A DNA stretch of 64,000 bases. It comes from Polychytrium aggregatum (taxonomy: Eukaryota > Chytridiomycota > Chytridiomycetes > Polychytriales). Position numbers and translations under genes: made by a program. The DNA is taken from the NCBI RefSeq assembly GCF_025602895.1, contig NW_026516240.1, forward strand, positions 124,001-188,000. Direction: 5' to 3'. Of this stretch, positions 1 through 11,841 are shown piece by piece. Within the stretch, counting starts at the first letter, position 1. Every line of letters begins with the position of its first letter. The notes below the pieces were generated by a model. The model was not told where the DNA came from and searched no databases. It saw only the letters and a program-made list of their open reading frames with translations.

Positions 1-11
1 CTGACCTGAAG

Positions 12-1254
12 CTGCGGCGACTCTGTCTTGTCGGGCCCGGTGCGGACAGATCCTTCTTTGGACCTGACGACTCTCCGCACCTACCTGAACAAAATCAACC
101 AGTCCCAAGCCATCCAGATCGAGAAGAGCGGCAGAGATGTCAACTACCACTACCAGGGCGTCATAAACGACCCCAACTTTGCTTCCCTCCACAAAGCCGC
201 ACAGACCTACATGGGCAGCCAGGGAATCTCCCCAAACGATCTCCAAAATCCTGCTACGCTTCAAACCGTTGTGAACAATGTTCAGGTATGCCCGTGCACT
301 TGTACTGCACACATAGCGGCTGGCCAAAACCGGCCGAGGCTGTGGCTGCATGCTCTGGGCCGTCGAGGCACATTCGCTGCACTGGCGAGAGCCACTCTCG
401 GTGCTGGTGTGCGCATATCAGCCCACGATCCTCGCATATTGTCAGACTAAGCCACTTCTCGCCCAAACAGACCGCTTCTCCGACGGCAAACTCTGAGGTC
501 GTGTATGCAGCAGTGCTGCCGTCGTCCTTCAGTCTGATCAGCAGCAACCGGGTCGGCGCAGTGAAGAACCAAGGCGGCTGCGCCAGCTGTGTGGGCTTCT
601 CGACCTCGTCGACACTCGAGAGCACCCTCAAGACCCAGGGGGTCAATATGGTCGTGTCGGCCGCCGATATTTTCTTCTGCGTCGGTTATGCCGATGCCAG
701 CTGCGCGAATGGCTGGTCGATCGACACTGCTGCTCGCAAGGTCAGCCAGTACGGGTTTGTGTCGGACAGCTGCTTTGCGTACAAACCGGTCCAGCAGGCA
801 TGCACCTTCGGCTGTCCCCAAGGCCGCCACCTTGGACTGGTCTCGCATCACATCCCGAGCACGGTGGAGGCCAAGCGACACATTCTCACCAACGGCGCCG
901 TGCTCACGGCCCTGACCGTCTGTGAGTACCAACCCATCCCGCAGCTGCCAAAGTAATGGCCGCACCTCCATATGCGTCGAATAGGATACTGACACATATC
1001 TACCCAATCACTCCGTCTCTTTGTGCTTGCCAGACGAGGATTTTATGAACTGCTGCTCGAACAACCAGGTGTACCATCAAGGTGCCAACCAGCCCCTTGT
1101 CGGAGGACATGCCGTCGCCTGCGTCGGATGGGACGACACCTTGCAAGCTTGGCTCTGCCAGAACTCCTGGGATACCTGGTGGGGCACCAAGGGCTTCTTC
1201 TGGATTGGATACGGCCAGAGCGGCATCATGGGCGATATGTACGGATTTGTGTAA
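12..1254 (+). CDS. Papain-like (C1A) cysteine peptidase, 5' partial
   Basis: 3' part of a secreted cysteine peptidase; the signal peptide and start lie before the window. The exons I read are <12-285, 498-921 and 1034-1254: CTGAC followed by AG at 1-11 looks like an intron end, GTATGC opens the next intron, and GTGAGT at 922 joins in phase to the acceptor at 1033. The first exon is pro-region. The mature part has the active-site Cys in QGGCASC, the His in GGHAV and the Asn in QNSWDTWWG, so the C-H-N triad is intact. The Trp that normally follows the active-site Cys (SCW) is Val. The protein closely matches the complete gene at 35240-36901, sharing the FFC, C-x-x-GW and YED segments and the last intron position. 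Peptidase identity is firm; the substrate and the vacuolar versus secreted location are unknown. Confidence 0.85.
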
Positions 1255-1336
1255 ACTCTTGTGGCGGACGGTCGAGACCTACATCCGAGTTGGAAGGGGG
1301 GATAAAGAAGGTGAAAGCGGGTCTTTCATGCGGTTT

Positions 1337-1510
1337 GTGTACAGTCTATCCAGAAAACCGGGATAGTCGTTTTCTAGTTTCAGGGGCCTGAAGCCTGCGG
1401 AACTTCCGTAGGCTGCTGTTGGCTTGCAGCTGTGCGGTTATTTCCCGTCCTGGTTGGCAATCTCTTTGTTTTGATTGGTTTTGGAAGCATGGTCTTGAAT
1501 ACACTTGATC
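1337..1510. repeat. Dispersed repeat, copy A (relic transposon end?)
   Basis: About 170 bp that matches 11126-11293 with scattered substitutions. Both copies begin with TGTACAGTCWATCCAGA, then an (A)nCCGGGA/(A)nCGGGC block resembling the left end of the Fanzor element at 26531-26560, and end at TTGAATACACTYGA. Each copy starts 70-85 bp after the stop codon of a gene. The rest of 1511-1955 has no supportable gene. At 1862-1876 it holds GGATGGTGCTCTTGG, shared with the transposase helix-turn-helix codons at 29951-29965. Confidence 0.6.
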
Positions 1511-1955
1511 TCCTGTGGTGATGTGGGAGTGTGATGGATGCATTCGACTCTGTGGACAGCTCCATGGTTTCTCGACATCAAGATACTCGGCCTTCTCGAG
1601 TCGCTTGGCTTCCCAGCACTGTGAGCACACCTGGAGATCGAGTCGCTTGAGTCGCCGTCGCCTCGTCAGGTTGAAGTGCAGTCCAGCATGTCTCCATCTG
1701 TGCGAGAGAGAAGCGCCGATGGCTGGTTCTGCCCTTCGGCAAGGGTGAATATCCTCGAAACCAGCGCATTTTGGGCTGACAGTGATGCTGCTCACAGAAG
1801 TGTCCTTGATTCAGTTCCAGAAGTGCATCACACGATCAATCAGCCAAGGCGGTGCGCCGGCAATGGATGGTGCTCTTGGGCATCGGATTGTGGATGCTTT
1901 TGGGACAAAACAGTGTCCTGCTCAGATCTGCATTCCCATCGATCCCACCACCAAG

Positions 1956-4900
1956 ATGAGCCAGGGTTTGTATCGACCTCCATACCTCCGCGGATCCAAC
2001 CAAGACTCATGCACCGCCGAAGGGACTTGCTGCTGACTCTCCGGGATTCGTATGAACAGCCGACTTTGATGAATTTTTGAAGCGATACGGGCTGGAGAAG
2101 AGCAAGAACCTGTTCCTGGAGAACGACTATGACACAATCGATCTTGTAAGTGACATTCCGGTCTGCAGATAAACAGGACTGCGGCTCATGCTTCTTGCCA
2201 TCATAGATCCTTGAGCTGACCGAGGAGGACATGAAGGAGATGGAAATGAAGGGCGGCACCATCAAGAAGGTCCTCAAGGCACAGAAAGAACACAGACTTG
2301 GCGGCCCAGATGCTCCACCCCTCGCAGCAGTAACTGGGGTCGCTGTGGCGAGTAGCAGCCAGCACGGCACTTCTGGAGTTACCGGCGAGACTTACAGCCT
2401 CGTGCCAGTCTCTCGCAGCCCAGAATATTATCAACCAGCCGAGATTCTACCACGCTGGGAGTGCCAGCTTGAGTGCAGCAACCACGATGTGTTCATCAGG
2501 TACGATCCGTCAACAGCCACCTGGACACTCAACATCATAGCACCAGACTATACTGACATCGATCGCCATGCAGCTATCGAGTTTCGAGCGAGAGCGATAA
2601 AGCCAATCTGCTCGTCGGCGCGCTCACGTCCAGGAAGAAGAGCGAGGAGGAGCTGCATCCCTATCTCGACCACCTGTGCCTTCGCGACGGCCAGGACTGG
2701 GAGCAGGGCTTCATCAACGGCCTCCATCGATCGCCAGTGATTGTGTTGCTGCTCTCCGAGGAGGGGTTAAAGCGAACGCATGAAGCCCATTTGGTCCCCG
2801 ATAACCAATTTCTCGAGGTAGGCCAATCGTGCATCGCATCGGCCCAACGGCGTTGTCTCCACAACGCCAGATCGTGTGAAGCTGATGGCCAGAAACGTTT
2901 TCGTCGCAGGTGCAACATGCTCTCAAGGCAATGATGGACGCTGCTGCCTCTGGCAGCACTATCATCACCCAACCCGTCTACGTCTGGTCGACAAAGCAAC
3001 TGGGCGGCGAGGTCCTCCAGAAGAAATACTTTCCCAACCCAAACGACTTCCCGGATTCAGCTCCCGCTCACCGAAAGAGCCCGCTGTTTGACGGCCGTCC
3101 AATGACCATCCGTCAGACTTTCAAGGAGCTGATGCAGATTCAGGCACTTGATGCTGTTGACGGAAACGCATTGAAGCGGTAGGTCCAAGACCAAGCAATA
3201 AGAAGTGAAGATGACACACTTCTGATCTATCTCTAGTACCACAGACTTGTGCCAAACATCCGCGAGCTCGTTTCCAAGTCAAAGAGAGCAACGTTCGATG
3301 GCGAGCTCTACCACCAGAGCCGACCCATCGTCCTCGCTGCCGACGAAGACTCGCAGCTCCGCGTCCTGCTCGATCCCATCGACTTTGACCCCGACAGGAA
3401 GGCGCTCGAGGATCTGTATGTCGAAGGCACCCGCCAGTGGCTGTTTGACCATGTCACTGCCTGGGTCGACGACGACGACAACGCCGACCGGGTCCTGTGG
3501 GTCAATGCCGTCGCCGGTGTCGGCAAGTCCGTCGCTGCTGCCCAGATCGCCAACATCCTGCTTGGCCGGGACCAGCTGGCGACATCGCTGTTCCTCAAGT
3601 ACAACGACACCCGCAAGAACAACCCCCGCATCCTGCTGACCACGATCGCATATGGACTGTGTCGCTGGTACGCACCGATCGGCCGTCGGTTCCTCGACGC
3701 TGGCCACACCAAGGACGACCTCGACAAGATGAGCATCCCGGACCTGTTCAAGGCCTTGATTGAGGATCCACTCGAGGCTCTTGGCCAGTACCGGCCCAAG
3801 GGAGCCGTCGTGGTGATGGTCGATGGACTGGACGAGTGCCATCCGCGCGACGAGATCCTGTCGCTCCTGGCCTGGCGACTCACACAGCTGAAGGACGAGT
3901 CCCGGATCAAGCTGCTGCTGACGTCCCGCCCCGAGGCCGACATCAGGGATGCCTTCCGAGGAGTGCCGACCACGACGATCGAGCCGTCGAGCGAGGACAA
4001 CATCCGCGACCTCCGGGTGTTCATCGACCATCGTCTCAGGGACCATCCCAGCCTCAGCGAGTCGGACCGCACCCAGGCGATCTCGGTGCTGCTGGACCAG
4101 TCCAAGACATTCGTGTGGATCAACCTGATCCTCAACACCGTCGAGCACGAGCTGGAGACTCCCGAGCCTGGATCGACGCCGTGCGAGGAGAGCGACGCAG
4201 CATCCACAGCCGGCCCAGTGACACTCACCACGATCAAGGACATCAACGACAGCGCCGCCGATGTCGGCCAGCTGTACCACAAGACATTCGCCAAGATCCA
4301 CTCGCAGTCGAACCACCCGGCCGAGCTGGTCACGGTGGTGTCGGCGATCGCCACGGCCCAGTCGATCTTGACCCCACAGATCATCGCTGATGTGTTTGGA
4401 CTCGAGATCGGCGTCGTTCGCGAGTGTCTCAAGAGCCTCAGTCTGGTCCTCGATCCTGGCGCCAATGGATTGGGTCCCCGAGGCAGCCAGTCCACCAACA
4501 CCGAGGTCAAGTTCAACCACAAGTCGGTGGCGGACTATCTCCTCGGCGATACATCGACTGGCCATCCATGGCATGTGTCGGACTCGTTCCACACGGTGTT
4601 TGCCAAGGGATGTCTCGGCGTGATCCTCTCGCACGAGCCAGTGATCAACATCTGCGAGATCTTCGACTTTCACGACGATATCCCAGACCTCGAGGACAGG
4701 GTCGCAGTCAAGATCACACCGTCGCTGCGATACAGCGTCGCGCACTGGATCACACACTTTGTGTGGTGTGTGGAAGGAGTGGCCGAGTCGAGTCCGGTGT
4801 GGCAGTCGGCCGAGATGGTCGATGTGGCAGCGGTGCTCACTCGGTTCGTCAAGACGCATGTGTTCTTCTGGCTCGAGTGTGGGTCGCTCACACATGTGGT

Positions 4901-7900
4901 CAGGCCGATCATCGAGCAACTGGCTGTGCTGCGAGGAGTGATCGCCAAGGCACCCAGCACCATCGTCGACGACACCACGAAGGAACTGGTCAAGGACACG
5001 TATCGATTCATCCGCGAGTTTGCCGACCCGATCATCAAGAGTGCACCACAGGTGTACAACTCGGGATATGCATTCACACCGAAGGAGACAACGATCTACA
5101 AGACATATGCCGACCAACTCGAGGACAAGATTCCGTTCCTGGTCACCTGCGGTCCAGCACCCACCTGGGATCCGTGTGTGATGACACTCACAGAACATAC
5201 CAGCGCCGCAACATCCGTCGCCATATCGACACTATGGAAAGTGGTCGTTTCCGGGTCCAGCGATGGCGCAGTCCGGATCTGGGACTCTGTCACAGGCATG
5301 CTGAAGTCTGTGCTGTATACCAAGAGAAGCTATGTGAACTCCGTGGCAATCTCCCTGGATGGCAAGTGGATCATATCAGGGGCCAGTGACAAGGCTGTTA
5401 GAGTATGGGAGACCACATCCGCTTGTCAGGTCGCAGTTTTAGAAGGGCATACCGACCACGTTCGCTCCGTCGCAATCTCATCCGATAGAAATTGGATCGT
5501 ATCTGGATCGAGAGACAAAACCGCGCGAGTTTGGAACGCCGTCACCGGGCAGTTGGTACACACTCTACAAGGCCATCGAGCAAGCGTCTACTCCGTCGTG
5601 TTTTCGCCAGACGGAAGACATATCGTGTCTGGATCCGGCGATGGCCAAGTTCGGCTCTATGATGTTCTGTCAGGCGAGCTGAAGCAAACGCTCCAAGGCC
5701 ACTCGGACTGGGTCAATGCCGTCGCAGTGTCCTCGGACGGATCCACAATCGTCTCAGGATCGAGCGACAAAACTGTCCGAATCTGGGAGTTCCAGAGCGG
5801 TCGGCTGCTCCAGATACTCGAAGGCAGCCCTGGCCTTGTGCTCTCTGTTGCAATTTCTCACTATGGTCTGTCGGTCGTCGCCGGCTCAAACGACGGAGCC
5901 ATCGCCGTCTGGAACCGCACTGTTTCTCAGAGTCCGGTGGTCCTCGAGGGACATTCCGCAGCAATCCGATCGGTGGTAATCTCCTCGGATGCTAGAACTG
6001 TCTGTTCAGCATCAGAAGACGGGCTAGTCAAGATATGGGAGGTCGCCGGCCTCGTGTATAGGCCGCCGTGTTTGCCAGGACGCACCGCTACGATGGACTC
6101 AGTCTTGGGAGAGCCATCGCTCCTGTGCCCCAAAGCGAACGATACGGCCGATAATTCGATTGGGGGACTGTCTCGACGTTCCAAGGGCCATACCGACTGG
6201 GTCACATCTACAGCCGCGTCGCTCGATGGCCGACACTATCTCACTGGCTCAGACGACGCGACCATTCGAGTCTGGAACGCTCAAACAGGCGAGCTGCAGA
6301 GGACGCTTCATGGCCAGAATGGATATATACTGTGCATTGCAGTTTCACCAGACGGAAGGACGCTGTATTCTGGGTCGAGCGACCACACTGTCAGAATATG
6401 GAATCTGACCACCATGAAGACCGAAGGCGAATACAAGGTGCACCACGACTGGGTTAGCTCCCTGGCCGTTGCTTCGGATAGCAACCACGTCGTTTCTGCC
6501 TCCAAGGATCGCACCGTCAAAATTTGGTGTGCTGCAAATGGACTGGTGAAACGAACGCTCGAGGGACACGGAGGCCATGTCAAGTCGGTGGCTCTGTCGG
6601 CGAACGATGAGATCGTCGCGTCGGTGTCAAACGACTGCACTATCAAGATATGGGACTTTGCGACCGGCCAGCTCCGAAAGTCACTCTCCGGAAACTCAAC
6701 CTCGCTGTGGGCTGTCGCCGTCTCGCCAGACGCACGGGTTGTCGTCTCGGGCTCCAACGACAGCATGATAAGGATGTGGGATGTTGCCTCGGGGACACTC
6801 CTCAGGGTTCTGTCCGGACATGGTGCCGATGTCCGGGGCTTGGCCATCACCCCAGACGGCAGGACGCTTTTCTCTTCCTCGAACGACAAAACCGTCAAGG
6901 TGTGGTCCACGACGACGGGCGAGCTGAAGCATACCCTTGAAGGTCACAGCGACTACATCCTCTCTGTTTGCGTGTCCTCTGACGGCAAAACGGCCATGTC
7001 AGGGTCCAGTGACAAGTCTGCTCGGGTTTGGGATGCTGAAACAGGTCGGCTGAAGCTGACGCTACAGGCCTTCTCCAGCCAGGTCTCCGCAGTCGACACT
7101 TCGTCCGATGGCGTGACGGTCGCTACCGGCTCGACTGACGCTTTTGTGAGAGTCTGGAACGGTGTGAGTGGACGACTCTGTCAGATTCTTGATGGACACG
7201 GCTGCGGCATTACCTCGGTCTCGGTGCGGCCAGATGGTCGGGTCCTGCGCTCAGTAGATGTCTCTGGCCGATGGATCACATGGGAGCTCGTTGATGCACT
7301 CTTTGTCCAAGCAAACGAGAACATCCAAGGGCATCCCTCAAGTCGCAGCCAGGCGAGCGCGGGCCTCTGGCAAAAGCACCCCAGCCCACCGTCTCCCTAC
7401 TGGATGCGGCATGGGCACCACATCCTCAAGATCCCGCCTCGACTCTTCTCGGACAAGGCACAAGTCACGAACGCATATGGAGCACTCGCTGTGGCAACTC
7501 GGGCGCTCTTGACGATCTGCGTAAGTAGGCAGGTGGTCTCATCGCAGGCTCGAAGAAGCGTTATCTGACCTGCGATTCTTCTCCTGCAGCCCATCTATCT
7601 CAAGTGCCCGCAGACCCATTTCTGGGCAGCACTCTGTTGGCAGAGCAACGCATTCTGTCAAGACAGTATGGACAAGGCTCGTCGGGCATATCGGATCGCT
7701 GCTGAGGCCGGCTTCGCTGACGCACAGTACCATCTGGGCATGTGCTTCCGAGATGGTATCGGGACGGCACCCGATCTGCCCCAGGCTCTCGGCTGGTTCT
7801 CTCGGGCTGCTCAAGCTGGCCATGTCCCAGCTCAATACCACACAGCGTTGTGCTTTGAGCAAGGAGCAGATCTAGCTCCAGACCAAGACAAGCTGGTTGA

Positions 7901-8900
7901 ATGGCTGGAACGAGCCGCTCGCGGCGGATATCTGGATGCACAAATCAAACTCGGCTGTCTGCTCGAAGAGCGGGCACAGAACGACGCGGACTGCCGGCGG
8001 GCATTTGAGCTGTACTTGGAAGCCGCCAACGGCCGAAGCACAGAAGCTCAATATCATCTCGGTCGCTGCTTCGAGAGAGGCATCGGTACCCCAGCCGACA
8101 TAACACATGCTCTTCACTGGTACGGACTCGCAGCCAATCAGGCCCACCCAGAAGCAAGACGCCGACTTCTGCCGCTCTCGCTCGAGTACTCCAGGCGCGG
8201 CAACACTGAAGCCGAGTTTGCTCTTGGGCTTTGCTTCGATCGGGGAATCGGTACCAGTCCGGAACAGGGCAAGGCCATCGAATGGTATCGCAAGGCGGCA
8301 AGACAAGGCCACACGGATGCGCAGAGTCGACTTTTTGACCTGCTGGAGGACATCGAGGGCTCAACCCCCGAGGAGCAATGCGAGTTGGCACGGTGTTTCG
8401 AGGATTGCAAGGGATACCAGGCCAGTAACCGGCTGGCGCTTGAGTGGCTCCTCAAAGCTGCCAAGCAAGGCTGTGCAGCTGCAGGGAGTCAGCTGCTTCG
8501 TCTATCGGGTTCACTGGCAGCCCAAAACGATAGAGATGCCAAGCTGTATCTTGGCATTTGCCTCCGTGACGGCTATGGAACCGAGCCGGATCTACACCAC
8601 GCGCTCTCCTGCTTCCGTGAGTCCGCTGAAGCAGCCGATCATCGAGGCCAACAAGCTCTCTTCCGATTATCCTTGGACATGGCCAAGCAGAGACACAGCA
8701 AGGAAACAGTTGGTCTCGGGCTCTGCCCCCACCAAGCTGATGGCATTACCCTGAACGTGGATTGGGCGACAGAGCCGCTTCAACAAGCAGCCGATGTTGG
8801 CCACGGCGAGTCCAGTCACGGGATTGAAGACGCGCTGGTAGACGATAAGCTAGTATCCGACCGGACATTGAGCACTCGAAATCAGCTGTTGAGCCAATGA
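1956..8900 (+). CDS. SAM-TIR-NACHT-WD40-Sel1 NLR-like receptor
   Basis: Exons 1956-1965, 2060-2145, 2207-2499, 2574-2817, 2910-3178, 3245-7520 and 7590-8900 join in phase to about 2162 residues. SAM domain ~4-63. TIR domain ~124-240: DVFISYR is assembled across the 2500-2573 intron and is followed by CLRDGQDWEQG and DNQFLE; Glu173 aligns with the catalytic Glu of NADase TIRs. NACHT ATPase from ~370: Walker A GVGKS at 392-396, Walker B VVVMVDGLDE, sensor LLLTSRP. About 15 WD40 repeats at ~949-1653, enough for two propellers. Sel1-like repeats at ~1727-2100. By family logic WD40/Sel1 sense, NACHT oligomerises on ATP and SAM-TIR is the effector, possibly cleaving NAD. The first exon encodes only MSQ plus one base, and its donor is GTTTGT. 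The order is unusual: SAM-TIR recalls SARM1, while NACHT-WD40 is typical of fungal NLRs. The domains are firm; the single-transcript model is strong because all six junctions keep phase. Confidence 0.85.
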
Positions 8901-9249
8901 GCTCGGATGGCTGGCTCGTTCATATACTGCTTATGGAACTGCCAACGCGATTGTTTGACTGGTCGTGACAAGACCAGGTGCAATACAGACGAAGACTGCA
9001 CTGAAAGCCATCGAGCAGAGTGCAGGCGGCGGAAACGCCAGTACTTCAAAGCTGCGGCCTCTCGGGCTGGAGCAATGTCAGGCGGGATGGACAGAGGAGC
9101 AGGCACATCCGACTGGACTGGATGTGGCGCAGTACAACGTGACTGACACATGACCGGCGCCATGCTTTCTGTCCAGCAACCCGTGTGTGCCTTCGACTCC
9201 ATCTGCCCAAGCCATTCTCGCCTGCAGCAGCCCTGGCGGCATCGCCTGA
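8901..9249. other. Intergenic, no gene seen
   Basis: The short ORFs here show no family features. It is the 3' flank of the receptor and the promoter side of the Myb gene. Confidence 0.5.
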
Positions 9250-11056
9250 ATGGAAAGCAGCGACAAATGCAGTGTCCTATCCGGCGCGGACCGAGACGCC
9301 AAACTTCGGGAGATTACGCAGGCTCTGGAGCTAAATCGGCGACTGCAGACCATCCTGCAGCAGTGCTTGGCTGATCTGGACAATTCCGAGATCATCGGAG
9401 ATCAATACAGGGTACCGAAATGCACAACCAGCCCCAGCTGACTCGCTACGAGGCACCGTGCTGATGGACTCTCCGGCTGTAGAGCGTCCTTGCGGATGAA
9501 TCTCCTCCATCGTCTGGCTTCTGGAAGCGGCATACCCCAGTCCACCTCAGACCACCCCATTTCCGCTTGGATCGACCAGGCCATGCTGTAAGAGCCACCC
9601 TGATACCTTGCCATTGTTTCGCTGCGAGTTCACCATCTCTTTCGTTCGACATGAGCTAACTCGCTCCCGGACGCTCCCAGGCGGCAACCGAGCCGCATCC
9701 AAATACCGACACCCTGCTGCTGCTCGCCTCCACCCCCATGCGCAAATGCCATGCCTTGAGCAGCCGCACGGCATGTACGAACTGCAAAGCTATCGGGCGC
9801 CTCCGAACCGGTCTTATTGTGCAGGCGCACTCGGTTCTGTCGCAAACGCCTGACGATTTCTTACATATCCCAGGACCGGTCGCAGATCGTCTGCAACTCG
9901 AGAAGGTTGTTCTGGTCCATCATCAGCGAACACAGTAAGTGCCGGTTGCTTGAGGAGCGTTCCTCCATGGAATCAGGAGGCACTTGCCTTTGAGTCTGAG
10001 CGCACTTGAATGAGACTGACTCTGTCGACCCCAGCCCCGAGATCCGCTTGCACGATCTGACCCCAGGACAGAAACAGCGGATACTCGAGCAAATCGACAG
10101 CGATGCGCTCGACTGGACTGAGATCCAGAGGGACCATGTGGGTGAGCTTGGCTTCCTTGATGTGCTCGATGTGCCTGATTTGCCCGATGTGCCCGGCTGT
10201 GTGATTCTTACCCATCCATGCCATGCAGTTCCCCCAACGGACAGCCCGAGCTTGCGAGATCCAGTGGCGGCTCTGCCAGTCACCACGGCATCATCAAGGA
10301 GCATGGACTCCTGAGGAAAAGACACACCTCCAGCGCATTGCCATCGCGCACCAAGAGCGGAACTGGCTTCAAGTCGCTGAGGATATGCATGCCCAGACAG
10401 GAGTATGTCGAAGGCGAATGCGTGGCAGGTCCTGATCGATGCTTGGCCGTTGCGGATGTTCTCACACGAGCGTCGCTCCCTCCAGATCCCGCGACTGCCG
10501 ATTGACTGCTTCCGCACATTTCAGCGAGAGTTTCGAACTCATTCTATCACTCGCGGGTACTATTGTCAGAACGCAGCACCGTCCGGGACCCATCGTTGGT
10601 TTATCAAGTGTATCGCACGAGACCCACTCAGCCCTCCTGACTTGACTGAATGGGGCCAAGTGCGCCGATCGCATCGGATGGATATGGTGGTCTGGAACGG
10701 AAGATTTACATCTGAATTCCGTGGCTCGGGCCATTTCGTCCTCTAGGCCATTTACGTCGGACGAAGACAGCCGCTTGCGAGAGGCCGTCGCCAGATTCGG
10801 CGAGAGCAACTGGCAGCAAGTGGCTCTGCATGTGCAGACGCGAACCAATATCCAGTGTTGGGACCGCTGGACAAAGATCAATCCAAAATTCCGCAAGGGC
10901 CAATGGCTGCCTGAAGAAATCCAGCGCTTCAATGCCGCCGTCCAGCACTTTGGCGCAGGCGTCGACGCCGCTACGCTTGCAGAGTGGGTTGGGACTCGCT
11001 CCAAGTCCCAGTGCAGCGATCGGCTCCGAATTGCTACCAAACGGAGGCGAGAGTGA
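9250..11056 (+). CDS. Multi-repeat Myb/SANT DNA-binding protein (SNAPC4-like)
   Basis: Starts at ATG 9250 with a short leucine-rich helix (LNRRLQTILQQCL), followed by several short exons. Myb-type repeats are visible as GAWTPEEKTHLQRIA (~10300), FTSDEDSRLREAVARFGE with NWQQVALHV and CWDRW (10752-10880), and a last repeat QWLPEEIQRFNAAV with QCSDR (10903-11030). The stop is at 11054-11056 after a basic tail (KRRRE). Several Myb repeats behind an N-terminal helix fit the large subunit of the snRNA-activating complex or a similar Myb protein; I cannot separate these by eye. Expected role: sequence-specific DNA binding in the nucleus. Clear exons include ~10010-10139 (ends before GTGAGC), ~10229-10430 and ~10745-11056; those between 9400 and 10000 and around 10440-10740 are uncertain. 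Confidence 0.6.
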
Positions 11057-11125
11057 TGACTGTTTCAGAATGCACACCAGCTTGGGCGATCCTCTCTTCC
11101 CCTCGTGCCTGAGCAAGGCGTGCTG

Positions 11126-11293
11126 AACTGTACAGTCAATCCAGAGAGAAACGGGCCAGTCACTTTCTGGCATCAGCGACCCAAGTCTGCTGATCCGTAG
11201 GCTCCAGTGAGCAAGCCATGCGATAGTTTCCCGCCCTGGTTAGCAACCTCTTTGATTTGGTTGGTTTAGTTTTGAATACACTCGACCGATCCA
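11126..11293. repeat. Dispersed repeat, copy B
   Basis: Second copy of the repeat at 1337-1510, same orientation, starting 70 bp after the Myb stop codon. It lacks 9 bp relative to copy A, so on the minus strand the open frame (SSVFKT...KRL.TR.GNYR) is kept in both copies. The remaining 11294-11841 shows no supportable gene. Confidence 0.6.
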
Positions 11294-11841
11294 TTATGGC
11301 GATGATCGACTGATATTGATGTGTCGATGTGGGTGTCAGCCCCAGGTACTCCCTCCGAAGACCCAAGACTCGGGGGTTTTGTTGAACGTGCTCGCTTTGC
11401 GATGGCGACGCAACCCTCACGGATTCACGGCGCTGCCTCGCCATTCTCGAAGCTCGGAATGGCGGTGCGAGTCGGCATGGGGGACATAGTGGATGTCACA
11501 ATCTCAGGCCAGCTGGATCTGCCCAGAAATCAGCCAGCACTTGGAAGTGTGGGCGCCGATCACGCATACGTCATTCGCACTGAGCAGCCACACAAGCCCT
11601 CGACAGGCGTGAAGCGCTCCGCTTCGGTTTGGAAAAGCCATTGGGTGTTTCATTTCGTTTTGGAAGCGCAGCATACCGGCCCGATTCAGGCGCCCAGCAT
11701 CGGCTACTTCGCTCTGCTGGTTTGTGCGCTTGGCAGACGCAGGGCTTTCTCACGCTCAGCCTCCCGATACCAACGGACGACCCACCATCGCTGCAGCAGC
11801 TGTCTCTCTATCCCCACCCCTCTCCACCCGGCCGAGCCAGT

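Noticed and set aside
3279-5198. Long minus-strand ORFs (639 and 404 codons) opposite the NACHT exon
   Set aside because: Antisense shadows of a GC-rich coding exon whose sense strand encodes clear NACHT and WD40 motifs; the antisense products are His/Arg/Asp-rich without any motif.
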